From Desulfobacteraceae bacterium 4484_190.2 (GTDB lineage Bacteria > Desulfobacterota > DSM-4660 > Desulfatiglandales > Desulfatiglandaceae), in NCBI GenBank assembly GCA_002050025.1, contig MVDB01000002.1, forward strand, positions 1 through 40,972: a stretch of DNA of 40,972 nucleotides, read 5' to 3'. This document shows, piece after piece, positions 1 to 7,740 of this stretch (the first letter of the stretch is position 1; each line of letters starts with the position of its first letter). The notes beneath the pieces were generated by a model. It had not been told where the DNA came from. It saw only the letters and a list, made by a program, of their open reading frames with translations, and made no database searches. Both the position numbers and the translations under genes were made by a program.

Positions 1-437
1 GGGTGAACTACCGGTGCTGGAACGTCTTGAAAATAATGCACTGGCCGCACGCATGCATACAAATCCAATTTTTGCCTCAAAGCCACATTTAGAGAGCGAA
101 AACCGCTCCCAATAGGTGTAGCGAGCGGTCCTTTGATACCAATGCCGTAAAGGGCTATATCTTCCAATGTCCTTTGTGGCAAGCGAGTATCAGATCCATG
201 AAGTTCCTGAGCTTTCTCTCCGGCCAGCAATTCATGCCAAATGATACGTCTTTTCTCTCCGTAGGCCTTCCTGACCGCAGCATCAAATACGGGTCGTGCC
301 GCAGCCCAGATATCCGGTCCAATTCCATCCCCTTCAATGAAAGATATAATCGGCTTATCCGGTACCACAGGCCGCCCATCGACGTCCCATTCTATTGTTT
401 GCAAGGTTCTCTCGTTTTCACTCATGTCTTTTACCAT
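1..437 (-). CDS. icd: isocitrate dehydrogenase (NADP-type), N-terminal part, cut by window edge
   Basis: TCA-cycle enzyme that oxidatively decarboxylates isocitrate to 2-oxoglutarate in the cytoplasm. The minus strand reads open from an ATG at 437 (a second in-frame ATG lies at 425) to the window edge, about 145 residues. It carries the family landmarks [11 protein letters not shown] near the N-terminus, then [20 protein letters not shown] (containing the serine that is the phosphorylation site in E. coli Icd) and [10 protein letters not shown], close to the E. coli protein throughout. Neither ATG has a strong ribosome-binding site, so the start is uncertain by four codons. The aconitase gene lies upstream on the same strand with a 203-base gap, so the two may be co-transcribed. 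The C-terminal two thirds are outside the window. Confidence 0.92.
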   Translation of the reverse strand, partial: MVKDMSENERTLQTIEWDVDGRPVVPDKPIISFIEGDGIGPDIWAAARPVFDAAVRKAYGEKRRIIWHELLAGEKAQELHGSDTRLPQRTLEDIALYGIGIKGPLATPIGSGFRSLNVALRQKLDLYACVRPVHYFQDVPAPVVH

Positions 438-490
438 ATGAGTGTAGTTCCAAAACACTCTATTCCTTGTAGTGGTTGTCAGTTCCTGCC

Positions 491-513
491 GTAACATCTC
501 AATAAGTGCGGGT
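491..513 (+). repeat. solitary end of a miniature inverted-repeat family
   Basis: The 17 bases at 489-505 are identical to 38690-38706. That copy is one arm of an inverted-repeat element, and the motif is also similar to the arms at 4524-4670. No partner arm was found before the aconitase gene, so this looks like a leftover end or a degraded copy in the icd-acn spacer. Confidence 0.5.
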
Positions 514-555
514 ATATTTCTATTTCCTGGGGGCCATGCGGATCTCTTTTTTAAA

Positions 556-594
556 GGGCGCAATCCCGCTGGAAGCGGGACTCGCTTAACGCCC
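556..594. repeat. nested hairpin in the acn-icd spacer
   Basis: An inner perfect stem CCCGCT-GGA-AGCGGG (565-579) lies within an outer GGGCG (556-560) / CGCCC (590-594) pairing. No T-tract follows on the minus strand, so it is not a classical Rho-independent terminator. A similar CCCGCT-GTA-AGCGGG hairpin sits at 10118-10132, so it looks like a dispersed palindromic repeat. It could attenuate or stabilise the acn-icd transcript. Nothing else was seen in the 438-640 spacer apart from the repeat end at 491. Confidence 0.5.
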
Positions 595-640
595 CCGCGA
601 ATGTAAAATGTTAGCTCAGTACAGGCGGAAAGGATAGCCA

Positions 641-2488
641 TTACCGGAACTGATCTCTTATGGGGCTGTCTACAACCAACTCATCGTTTTTGGCCACTGT
701 CTTGCGCAAACCCATAATCTCCAATATATCGCCTTGTTCGATTTGTCCATAATCCTCATACTTTATGACTAAAGGTAATACACCAAAATTTATCAGGTTG
801 GCATGGTGGAGACGGGCAAAGGATTGTGCCAGCACCACCATGACCCCAAGGTAACGGGGAGCAAGGGCCGCGTGTTCCCGGCTGGAACCCTGACCGTAAT
901 TCTTGCCTCCAAGAATTGCAACGTGGCCTGCGATTTTCGCCTTTTCAGCGAATCCTGGGGCCTTTGATGCGAAAACAAATTCCGAAATCGCTGGAAGATT
1001 AGACCTCATGGGCAGCACTTTGGCCCCTCCCGGCAAAATATCGTCTGTTGTAATGTTGTCCTTTACCTTTAGTAACAACTTAAGCCTGAGCGAATCTGGC
1101 ATTGGCTCCAACTCTGGCAGCGGCTTTATATTGGGGCCCATGCGGATGGTTATCTTGTCCGGATGTTTGGGCGGACAGATAATCATCGAATCATCGATCA
1201 GGAACCTTTTAGGATGCACCACTTTCTGTTGAGCGCCCAACTCACCTGGATGGACAAGACGGCCAGTTAGTGCAGCGGCTACAGCGGCCTGTGGGCCAGC
1301 AAGATAGATTTTTGCATCTGGCGTGCCGCTTCGACCGGTAAAATTCCGGTTAAAGGTGCGCACGCTGACTCCGCCGGAAGAAGGAGCTTGACCCATACCG
1401 ATGCATGGGCCGCATGCCACTTCCAGTATCCGTGCCCCTGAATCAATCATATCTGCCAGGCTTCCGTCCCTGGCCAGCATGGATAATACCTGCCTTGATC
1501 CGGGAGAGATTACAAGGCTTACTTCAGGATGCACTTTTCTGTTCCGCAGGAGATCTGCCACCAACTTTAGATCATGGTAAGATGAGTTGGTGCAACTGCC
1601 AATGGCCACCTGGTTAACCTTTATGTGGGATAGCTCTCGCACCGGCTTGACCGCATCCGGGCTGGGTGGACACGCAACCAGAGGTTCAAGAGTGGAAAGG
1701 TCAATCTTAATTATATCATCATATAAAGCCCCTTCACGGGCATTAATAGGGGTCCAAATGTCTTCCCTGCCCTGGGCTATTAGGAATTGTCTGGTTACTT
1801 CGTCTGAGGGAAACAAAGAAGTCCATGCTCCCAGCTCAGCTCCCATATTGGTGATGGTTGCCCGGTCCGGCACGCTGAGACTTTTCAACGCAGGGCCACC
1901 GTACTCGATTATTTTCCCAAGTCCTCCCTTGACCGAGAGTTTCTTTAAAAGGTAAAGAATCACATCCTTTGCCCCAACCCAGGGTGGCATTCCTCCGGTC
2001 AAACGGACCAGGGTCACCCTGGGTACTTTCATGTAAAATGGAACTCCGGACATGGCAAGGGCTACATCCATTCCCCCTGCCCCCATTGCCAGCATTCCCA
2101 GACCACCGGCAGTGGGTGTGTGGCTATCTGATCCCAGGAGTGTTTGCCCTGGCACTCCGAAGCGCTCCAGGTGCACCTGATGGCATATACCGTTGCCCGG
2201 ACGGGAGAAATACAGGCCATAGCGAGCCGCTGTTGACTGTAAGAAAAGGTGGTCATCCGCATTCTCATAGCCCGTCTGAAGGGTGTTGTGATCTACGTAA
2301 GAGACGGACAGGCTCGTTTTCACACAATCAATGCCTAATGACATAAATTCCAGATAAACCAGGGTGCCTGTCGCGTCCTGTGTCAGTGTCTGGTCAATGT
2401 CAATGCCAACCTCTGTTCCCGGTATCAACTCGCCCTCTTTCAGGTGTGCAGCCAGGATTTGCCCTGCGATATGATCTGTATAAGCCAT
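641..2488 (-). CDS. acn: aconitate hydratase
   Basis: Interconverts citrate and isocitrate with a [4Fe-4S] cluster; cytoplasmic TCA-cycle step before icd. The 615-residue protein has the substrate and cluster signatures in order: [13 protein letters not shown] near residue 120, the first cluster cysteine in GSCTNSS, the other two in CGPCIGMG, and a C-terminal swivel domain with [19 protein letters not shown]. The length fits the short (about 640 residue) bacterial aconitase group rather than the 890-residue AcnA type. The start ATG at 2488 has no strong Shine-Dalgarno, but the N-terminal DHI...HL region begins where the family does. It is followed on the same strand by icd, which supports the assignment. 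No sign of damage. Confidence 0.95.
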   Translation of the reverse strand: MAYTDHIAGQILAAHLKEGELIPGTEVGIDIDQTLTQDATGTLVYLEFMSLGIDCVKTSLSVSYVDHNTLQTGYENADDHLFLQSTAARYGLYFSRPGNGICHQVHLERFGVPGQTLLGSDSHTPTAGGLGMLAMGAGGMDVALAMSGVPFYMKVPRVTLVRLTGGMPPWVGAKDVILYLLKKLSVKGGLGKIIEYGGPALKSLSVPDRATITNMGAELGAWTSLFPSDEVTRQFLIAQGREDIWTPINAREGALYDDIIKIDLSTLEPLVACPPSPDAVKPVRELSHIKVNQVAIGSCTNSSYHDLKLVADLLRNRKVHPEVSLVISPGSRQVLSMLARDGSLADMIDSGARILEVACGPCIGMGQAPSSGGVSVRTFNRNFTGRSGTPDAKIYLAGPQAAVAAALTGRLVHPGELGAQQKVVHPKRFLIDDSMIICPPKHPDKITIRMGPNIKPLPELEPMPDSLRLKLLLKVKDNITTDDILPGGAKVLPMRSNLPAISEFVFASKAPGFAEKAKIAGHVAILGGKNYGQGSSREHAALAPRYLGVMVVLAQSFARLHHANLINFGVLPLVIKYEDYGQIEQGDILEIMGLRKTVAKNDELVVDSPIRDQFR

Positions 2489-2518
2489 TTTATTTACCGT
2501 AACTATTCAGAAATTCTG

Positions 2519-2524
2519 ATTATA
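2519..2524 (-). promoter_or_regulatory. possible -10 box for acn
   Basis: Read on the minus strand the bases are TATAAT preceded by GGT, about 30 bases upstream of the aconitase ATG, in the 244-base divergent spacer between acn and the ProX-like gene. No convincing -35 hexamer is found at 17-18 bases, so this is tentative. The rest of the spacer (2525-2732) shows nothing else that can be named. Confidence 0.3.
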
Positions 2525-2732
2525 ACCTTTCATCCACAGAATGTTTGGACATTTCTTTCATATTGTTGTTGCAAAATCAAAGGGTTTTTATATTTGACTT
2601 AACCGAATCAGAAAATTATTTTAAATATTGAATGACTGTTCGATATCATAGATATTGAATCGACGTGATGATGCCAGATTTACAGGAGATGCATCAACTA
2701 TTTGATTTTTATTGAGGAGACCACAGGAGATC

Positions 2733-3365
2733 ATGGATATCTATCAATTTTTGACCGATCATCACATCGAATACGAACGTTTTGATCATCCGCCGGTATA
2801 CACTGTGGAAGACGTTCATCGATTTGCGCCCAACCTGCCCGGCGCAAGGATCAAAAACCTTTTTCTCCGTGAGAAGAAAGGATCTCGTCATTTCCTGATT
2901 GTTGTGCCGGATGACAAACGGATTGATATGAAAGCACTGCCCAAAATTCTGGAAAGCGGCCGTGTGAGTTTCGGCTCTCCGGATCGGTTGAAAAAGCACC
3001 TGGGGATCGAGCCTGGATCGGTATCCCTTCTGGCGATTGTTAATGACAGTGATCATGCAGTTGAGGTGGTCATCGATGAACCATTATGGACATCTGAAGC
3101 ATTTCAATTCCATCCTTTAATCAACACCAGCACGCTGGTAATTCCACGTGATAGTATGGTGCGTTTCTTGAGGGCAGCCGGGCATGAAGTAAAAATGCAC
3201 AGCAAAAAAAATAGATCTAAAATAGATGAACAATCGCCCTTCTTCATTCCTTTCTATAAGGACCCAATCTCCCTGGTAGACTGTCCGAGAATGGCTATTT
3301 TCAGCAATCTCTGCGTCAGGCTCAGATTTCAATCCTCAAAATACTCAATGTATTCCTGTGGTTAA
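2733..3365 (+). CDS. YbaK/ProX-type prolyl-tRNA editing protein
   Basis: A free-standing editing-domain protein expected to hydrolyse mischarged aminoacyl-tRNA (for example Ala-tRNA-Pro) in the cytoplasm. The start MDIYQFL at 2733 is chosen over the upstream TTG because homologues begin there and GAGGAG (2714-2719) and AGGAG (2725-2729) precede it. Landmarks are FDHPPVYTVEDV, PGARIKNLFLRE, KRHFL-like SRHFLIVV, SFGSPDRLKKHLGIEPGSV and NTSTLVIPRDSM. The recognisable domain ends near residue 163; about 47 further residues (RSKIDEQ onward) have no family match I recognise. They begin just after a run of eight A (3203-3210), where a one-base gain or loss would bring a stop within a few codons. The extension may therefore be an indel product. 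Stands alone, divergent from acn. Confidence 0.82.
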   Translation: MDIYQFLTDHHIEYERFDHPPVYTVEDVHRFAPNLPGARIKNLFLREKKGSRHFLIVVPDDKRIDMKALPKILESGRVSFGSPDRLKKHLGIEPGSVSLLAIVNDSDHAVEVVIDEPLWTSEAFQFHPLINTSTLVIPRDSMVRFLRAAGHEVKMHSKKNRSKIDEQSPFFIPFYKDPISLVDCPRMAIFSNLCVRLRFQSSKYSMYSCG

Positions 3366-3417
3366 AATCTTCGCCTTCCTTGACCTTGCAAAAAATATCT
3401 CATTCTCGGAGAGCCTC

Positions 3418-3552
3418 CTATAAATTATCCCACCAGTATTCGCCCTGACCTACTTTGTGGGCATGGTCATTCAGCATGTCATGATCTGAACGGTTTTCCA
3501 AAACTTTAATAGCCTTTTGCCGGGACAGGATGTAGCCATGATGTAAAAAACA
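3418..3552 (-). pseudogene. C-terminal remnant of an unrecognised gene
   Basis: On the minus strand an open frame without a usable start runs from a stop at 3553-3555 to a TAG at 3418-3420. It reads like real protein (HHGYILSRQKAI, NDHAHKVGQGEYWWDNL at the end). It is about 45 codons and has no family I recognise. It is the only protein-like sequence in the 3366-3719 spacer and is interpreted as the tail of a decayed gene; a short leaderless gene is the alternative. Confidence 0.35.
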
Positions 3553-3701
3553 TTATGTTCCCTCTAATAGTTGTCTTGCCATATCGTTGAATTACCTGAT
3601 CTTTTATTGTCTCCAAAACGGGCTGGTGGCAAATATGAACGGGAATTCCAAAAAAAAAGGTTGACACCAAGATATGAATGTGCAATTGGTTAACTAATTA
3701 A

Positions 3702-3717
3702 CTGATTACCTAATCAG
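3702..3717. promoter_or_regulatory. palindromic candidate operator of the GntR regulator
   Basis: CTGATTACCTAATCAG is a 7+2+7 inverted repeat ending 8 bases before the regulator ATG at 3726. It is preceded by the AT-rich near-palindrome TTAACTAATTAA (3690-3701). FadR-family GntR proteins bind short palindromes overlapping their own promoter, so autoregulation is a reasonable inference. A TTGACA hexamer lies at 3661-3666 without a well-placed -10. Confidence 0.4.
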
Positions 3718-3725
3718 GTTTGATC

Positions 3726-4460
3726 ATGTCCCCATTTAAGCCACTACGTACCGAAAAATTCTCTCAAGAAGTAGCCAATCAGATCAAAGGAAGCATATTT
3801 GATGGAACTTATGTCTCAGGTGATAAGCTTCCCTCAGAAAGCAATATGGCTATTCAGTTTGCCGTAAGCAAAGTTACCGTAAGGCAAGCTGTCAGGGTCC
3901 TTGAGAATTCCGGAATTGTATATACAAAGCAGGGCGTAGACGGCGGAATTTTTGTAGCCGAGGCCGACACCATGTCTGTAAGCTCATACCTTTCGGACAT
4001 GCTCAAATTGAAAAGGGTCAAAATGAGCGATTTGACTATGGCCAGGATTATTTTTGAGCCGGAAATTGCTTACCGTGTAGCCAAGGTTTGGGAAGATAAA
4101 GATTTAGAAGATGTAGAAATAAATATTCAAGAGGCACAAATCGCCCTGGATAAAGATGAGTTTCGAAGGTCAAGGTTGTTGAATCTGGAATTTCACCGTT
4201 TGGTCTGCAATATCACAAAAAATCCTGTTGTGATCTTTGCGCTTAATTCAGTGATCGATGTGCTGGAAGAGAATGTACTGAAAACAGAATTAGACAGGGA
4301 TTTCATCCGTGATGAAATTATCGCTCATGAAACCATTTTAGAGAAAATAAGGTCACGAGAAAGAGAGCAAGCGCACGATGAAATGCGAAAACATATCAAG
4401 TTAGTCCACCAAAAACTGGAAGAAATTTATTCCTCCGGTGATCGTCAAATAGGGGAGTAA
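3726..4460 (+). CDS. GntR family transcriptional regulator, FadR/FCD subfamily
   Basis: DNA-binding regulator, likely controlling the catabolic genes that follow. The N-terminal winged helix (about residues 8-75) shows the GntR pattern GDKLPSESNMA...SKVTVRQAVRVLENSGI. The C-terminal all-helical FCD ligand domain (about 95-235) has RIIFEPEIAYRVA, the NLEFHRLVC segment and IAHETILEKI, where the histidines and acidic residues normally hold a metal or carboxylate ligand. ATG at 3726 is preferred to TTG at 3720. It is separated by about 277 bases from preA, with a hairpin and an inverted-repeat element between. FCD regulators usually sense organic acids, which fits the neighbouring decarboxylases and oxidoreductases. 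The specific ligand cannot be told. Confidence 0.88.
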   Translation: MSPFKPLRTEKFSQEVANQIKGSIFDGTYVSGDKLPSESNMAIQFAVSKVTVRQAVRVLENSGIVYTKQGVDGGIFVAEADTMSVSSYLSDMLKLKRVKMSDLTMARIIFEPEIAYRVAKVWEDKDLEDVEINIQEAQIALDKDEFRRSRLLNLEFHRLVCNITKNPVVIFALNSVIDVLEENVLKTELDRDFIRDEIIAHETILEKIRSREREQAHDEMRKHIKLVHQKLEEIYSSGDRQIGE

Positions 4461-4474
4461 TTGAGTTGGGGAAT

Positions 4475-4493
4475 AATCCCGCCTAACGGGATT
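4475..4493 (+). terminator. hairpin after the GntR gene
   Basis: AATCCCG-CCTAA-CGGGATT forms a perfect 7-bp stem starting 15 bases after the regulator stop codon. No T-tract follows, so it may be a factor-dependent terminator or simply one of the dispersed palindromes seen across this window. Confidence 0.35.
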
Positions 4494-4523
4494 GGCGATT
4501 CAGTCATATAAAGCGTCAAACTT

Positions 4524-4670
4524 GTAACTCTTCTCAATAAGTTCGGGTGCTCACAACAGGATTAATGCCTTAAGCGAATGACAATGGCCGTACATCCTTT
4601 CGGAGTTTAGGCGTGAGCCTTTTATAAAATCCTTACGGATAAACCCCACTCGAACTTATTGAGAAGTTAC
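4524..4670. repeat. miniature inverted-repeat element, copy 1
   Basis: The left arm (4524-4549, starting GTAACTCTTCTCAATAAG) and right arm (4647-4670) are reverse complements apart from a 2-base indel and one mismatch, with about 97 bases between. No coding sequence inside. The arm motif GTAAC-TCTCAATAA recurs at 491 and at 38692-38793. The element lies between the regulator and preA, so it could carry or disrupt the catabolic promoter. Confidence 0.65.
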
Positions 4671-4737
4671 CCAAATTTTAGGCAAATGTTATAAATTCAA
4701 ATAGTCATCATTTTTCATTAAAATAGAGGAGGAGATT

Positions 4738-5928
4738 ATGGTTGATTTAACTGCAGAAATTGGTGGAGTAAAATTTAAGAATCCCATCGTAGTCGCTTCA
4801 GCAACACCTACCATGGACGCTATTAGGATGAAACACGGTATAGATGGGGGGGCCGGTGCTGTTATTGCGAAATCACTCTTCGGAGAGGCCGGAAGGCTTG
4901 GTCGAAAGTTCCCGCGCCCGAGGTTCAAACTCATTGATTACCGGGAATATCCGGATTATCCGAAAAGTTTGCCCCATGCATTTACCCTGCGCTCTTTAGA
5001 AGAGTGTTCGGCCTTTGATTATCCGACTTATATGGACGACATCAACCGTACCAAGGATTTAATCAAAGACGATGGGGTTGTTATTGCCAGTCTTTCAGGC
5101 TCGTCTCTGGATGAATGGTCTGAAATGTGTCAATTGGTGAATAAGACCAATGCGGACTTCGTAGAACTCAATAACTCATGCCCATTTGCTGCTGATATGG
5201 GCGTGAAAATGGGCGCCGGTGCTGTTGATGTGACATATGAAGCAGTAAAAACGTGCGCCGGCATATTAAAAAAGCCCTTTTCAGTAAAAATCACCCCACA
5301 AGCCAATGACCCGGTGGCAATAGCCAAGCAGGTGGAAGCGGCAGGCGCTTATGCAGTCAATATGTCGGCCAGATTTTCGGGGATTGTTATAGATATTGAG
5401 ACGGCAAGGCCAGTGCCATTCGGAGCCATGGGCGGCTATGGGGGCCCCTATTTGATCGGTTATGGATTGAAACTGGTGAGTCAGGCAGCCAGGGAGCTGA
5501 AAATCCCCATTATTTCGGGGCTTGGCGTCTGGGATTGGCGTGATATCGTGGCCTATACCATGTGTGGGGCAACTCTGGTTCAATCTGCAGCGGCGATTAT
5601 GCTCCAGGGTTATAAAGTAACCGGCAAGTGGGCTGAGTCCTTGGCTGCATGGATGGAAGGAAAAGGGTACAAGAGTCTGGATGATATGCGTGGCATAGCC
5701 CTTCCAAATATTGTGAAGACAGCCGATGTGCCGCGCAAACCTGAGAATATAAAGGCCACCATTGATACGACGAAATGCACCAGGTGCGGTATTTGTCTGC
5801 GAAGCTGTTTTTATGATGCCATTACTTTGACCAAAGTGGGAGCAGTTATTAATCCTGATGCCTGTGATGTTTGCGGCATGTGTGCCGAGGTATGCCCGGA
5901 GCATGCCGCACAGTTGCAGTATGTGTAG
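4738..5928 (+). CDS. preA: PreA-like dihydropyrimidine dehydrogenase / DHODH-fold FMN protein with C-terminal ferredoxin domain
   Basis: Family members reduce uracil or thymine with FMN and Fe-S clusters; many PreA-like proteins have other or unknown substrates. Residues 1-310 form the DHODH-type FMN barrel (KNPIVVASA, ELNNSCPF at 143-150, VKITPQAND, then GMG-like SGLGVWDWRDIVAYTMCGA). The C-terminal 60 residues carry two [4Fe-4S] motifs, C347/C350/C353/C357 and C376/C379/C382/C386. The loop after NNSCP has no cysteine between C148 and C173, whereas mammalian DPD has its catalytic cysteine there. Start supported by GAGGAGGAG just upstream of the ATG. No PreT partner is adjacent; the FAD protein that follows at 6101 could be the electron donor or acceptor. 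Substrate not established. Confidence 0.8.
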   Translation: MVDLTAEIGGVKFKNPIVVASATPTMDAIRMKHGIDGGAGAVIAKSLFGEAGRLGRKFPRPRFKLIDYREYPDYPKSLPHAFTLRSLEECSAFDYPTYMDDINRTKDLIKDDGVVIASLSGSSLDEWSEMCQLVNKTNADFVELNNSCPFAADMGVKMGAGAVDVTYEAVKTCAGILKKPFSVKITPQANDPVAIAKQVEAAGAYAVNMSARFSGIVIDIETARPVPFGAMGGYGGPYLIGYGLKLVSQAARELKIPIISGLGVWDWRDIVAYTMCGATLVQSAAAIMLQGYKVTGKWAESLAAWMEGKGYKSLDDMRGIALPNIVKTADVPRKPENIKATIDTTKCTRCGICLRSCFYDAITLTKVGAVINPDACDVCGMCAEVCPEHAAQLQYV

Positions 5929-6100
5929 AGATAGCTACTGTATCATATAATGATATGCTTATAAAGCGCTTACTCACGCACAAAGCCCAAGAGGCAATGA
6001 GAGGGCCTAAGGCGTTAGGCATAAGGCACAAGGAATAACAATATTGCCCAAATTTCTTGTCTGAAAAAATGTGCTAAAACACGCGGAGAGGAAAAAAATA

Positions 6101-7732
6101 ATGAAGCAAGAAACTATCCAGACCGATGTATTGGTAGTCGGCGGGGGTGGCGCTGCCAGCAGGGCCGCTTATGAGGCAAAGCGCTTTGATCCCGCCGGTC
6201 TTGATGTGACTGTGGCATTGGAAGGACCATGGGGGAAGTGTGGAAGTACTGTTTGGGTAGCCTCTGAGGCCCTTGGGATTAACGCACCCTTAAATGCTGC
6301 AGGGGATGGAGACTCCCCTGAGGTTTTTCTGGATGATATCCTTGAGACAGGACTGGGCCTTGCCAGTCGCTCATTAGCCGAAAAGATAGCCTTTGAGTCT
6401 TCTGACAGAATCTCTGAGCTTATTGAACTTGGCGTCGAGTTTGACAGTGCCGATGAAAAGATTCGTCAGCGAAAACTTTCCGGATGTACAAAGGCCCGGT
6501 CATTATCACAGGGTGGGCAGACAGGGGTAGCCATTGTTTCAGCATTGAAAAGGGCTTCCCTTGAAAAAGGAGTGAATGTCCTGGAAGGAATAAGGATCGT
6601 TGATCTTATTCTTAAAGACGGCGAAGTGTGGGGTGCAAGGGGATTAAAGCAGGGCGAACAGATTGATATTCTGGCAAAGGCTGTAATTCTTGCCAATGGA
6701 GGGGCAGGCGCGATATTTCCCCACAATATCAATCATTCATCCCTTCGGGGTGATGGGTATTCCATGGCCTATCGAGCTGGAGCACTTCTTACGAATATGG
6801 AATTTATTCAGATAGGGCCCGGTGTTGTTTTTCCCAAGATGCATTTTATCATCCATTCCCACATGTGGAGGTTTTCTCCCTGTTTGAAAAACAGTCTGGG
6901 AAAGGAGTTCCTGGATGATTATCTCCCCGCTGGTATTTCAAGAGATGAAGTCCTTTCTTTGAAAGCCATGTCTTTTCCTTTTTCAGTCAGGACCAATGCC
7001 CGGTATGTTGATATATCCATATCCAAAGAAATTATGTCCGGACGTGGAACGGAGCATGGCGGGGTATTCTTTGATGTAACACATGTTCCTGAAGGTGAAC
7101 TTAAGGATAAAGCGCCTATCACATATGATACATTCCTGAAAAGGGGAATCAATCTCTGCTCCGACAGAATTGAAATCGCCCCCCTTGTTCAGAGCTTTAA
7201 CGGTGGAATAAAGATCGATGAGGACGCCGCGACGACTGTCCCGGGGCTTTTTGCAGTAGGGGAGGTATCCGGAGGGGTTCATGGCGCTGACAGGCCGGGC
7301 GGCAATAACCTGGCCGATTGCCAGGTGTTTGGATATCGAGGAGGACGTGCAGCCGCAGCGTTGGCTGCTGACCGTGCTTGGAAAGCAAAAGAAGCCATCC
7401 AAGATGACAAACTTATTGTCATGGAGAATAGCAAAAAGATTGCACCTATTCGAAATGCAATAGACAGGGCCCTTATGGTTGTCAGGCAAAAAGAAGACAT
7501 CGAAGAACTATTGGACAAGATTCAGTCCTTGCGTCATGAAACACCAACTTTAGACGTTGTTACAGATAATGTACTGTTAACCGCAGAAATGGTTGCAAGA
7601 TCAGCGCTTTTGCGGCAGGAAAGCCGCGGGGTTCATTATCGTGAGGATTTCCCGGATAGTGACCCGGAATTAACAAAGTCTTCATTGGTAAACAAGGGAA
7701 AAGAAGGAGAAGTGAAGGCATTTTTTGAGTAG
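6101..7732 (+). CDS. FAD-dependent oxidoreductase, succinate dehydrogenase/fumarate reductase flavoprotein family
   Basis: Soluble flavoenzyme (543 residues) of the FrdA/SdhA/L-aspartate oxidase superfamily. The N-terminal dinucleotide fold reads VLVVGGGGAASRAA. A middle segment SQGGQTGVAIVSAL, the FAD return motif GLFAVGEVSGGVHGADRPGG then NNLADCQVFGYRGG, and the tail QESRGVHYREDFP are diagnostic. The start ATG at 6101 is preferred over 6071 because GAGAGGA precedes it and the Rossmann motif then sits at the usual distance. No signal peptide or membrane anchor. It follows preA by 172 bases (a spacer with only low-complexity sequence) and precedes the Fe-S dehydratase gene by 8 bases, so it belongs to the catabolic operon. 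Substrate unknown; a dicarboxylate or amino acid is likely. Confidence 0.82.
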   Translation: MKQETIQTDVLVVGGGGAASRAAYEAKRFDPAGLDVTVALEGPWGKCGSTVWVASEALGINAPLNAAGDGDSPEVFLDDILETGLGLASRSLAEKIAFESSDRISELIELGVEFDSADEKIRQRKLSGCTKARSLSQGGQTGVAIVSALKRASLEKGVNVLEGIRIVDLILKDGEVWGARGLKQGEQIDILAKAVILANGGAGAIFPHNINHSSLRGDGYSMAYRAGALLTNMEFIQIGPGVVFPKMHFIIHSHMWRFSPCLKNSLGKEFLDDYLPAGISRDEVLSLKAMSFPFSVRTNARYVDISISKEIMSGRGTEHGGVFFDVTHVPEGELKDKAPITYDTFLKRGINLCSDRIEIAPLVQSFNGGIKIDEDAATTVPGLFAVGEVSGGVHGADRPGGNNLADCQVFGYRGGRAAAALAADRAWKAKEAIQDDKLIVMENSKKIAPIRNAIDRALMVVRQKEDIEELLDKIQSLRHETPTLDVVTDNVLLTAEMVARSALLRQESRGVHYREDFPDSDPELTKSSLVNKGKEGEVKAFFE

Positions 7733-7740
7733 GAATAGAA

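Noticed and set aside
155-379. 74-codon minus-strand frame near the left edge
   Set aside because: It overlaps the isocitrate dehydrogenase frame, which matches the family residue by residue.
4524-4670. CRISPR-like repeat at the GTAAC-TCTCAATAA motif
   Set aside because: Only two inverted arms per locus, no regular direct repeats with spacers and no cas genes.
4738-5928. Complete reductive pyrimidine degradation operon
   Set aside because: No dihydropyrimidinase and no PreT is present, and most neighbours do not fit that route.
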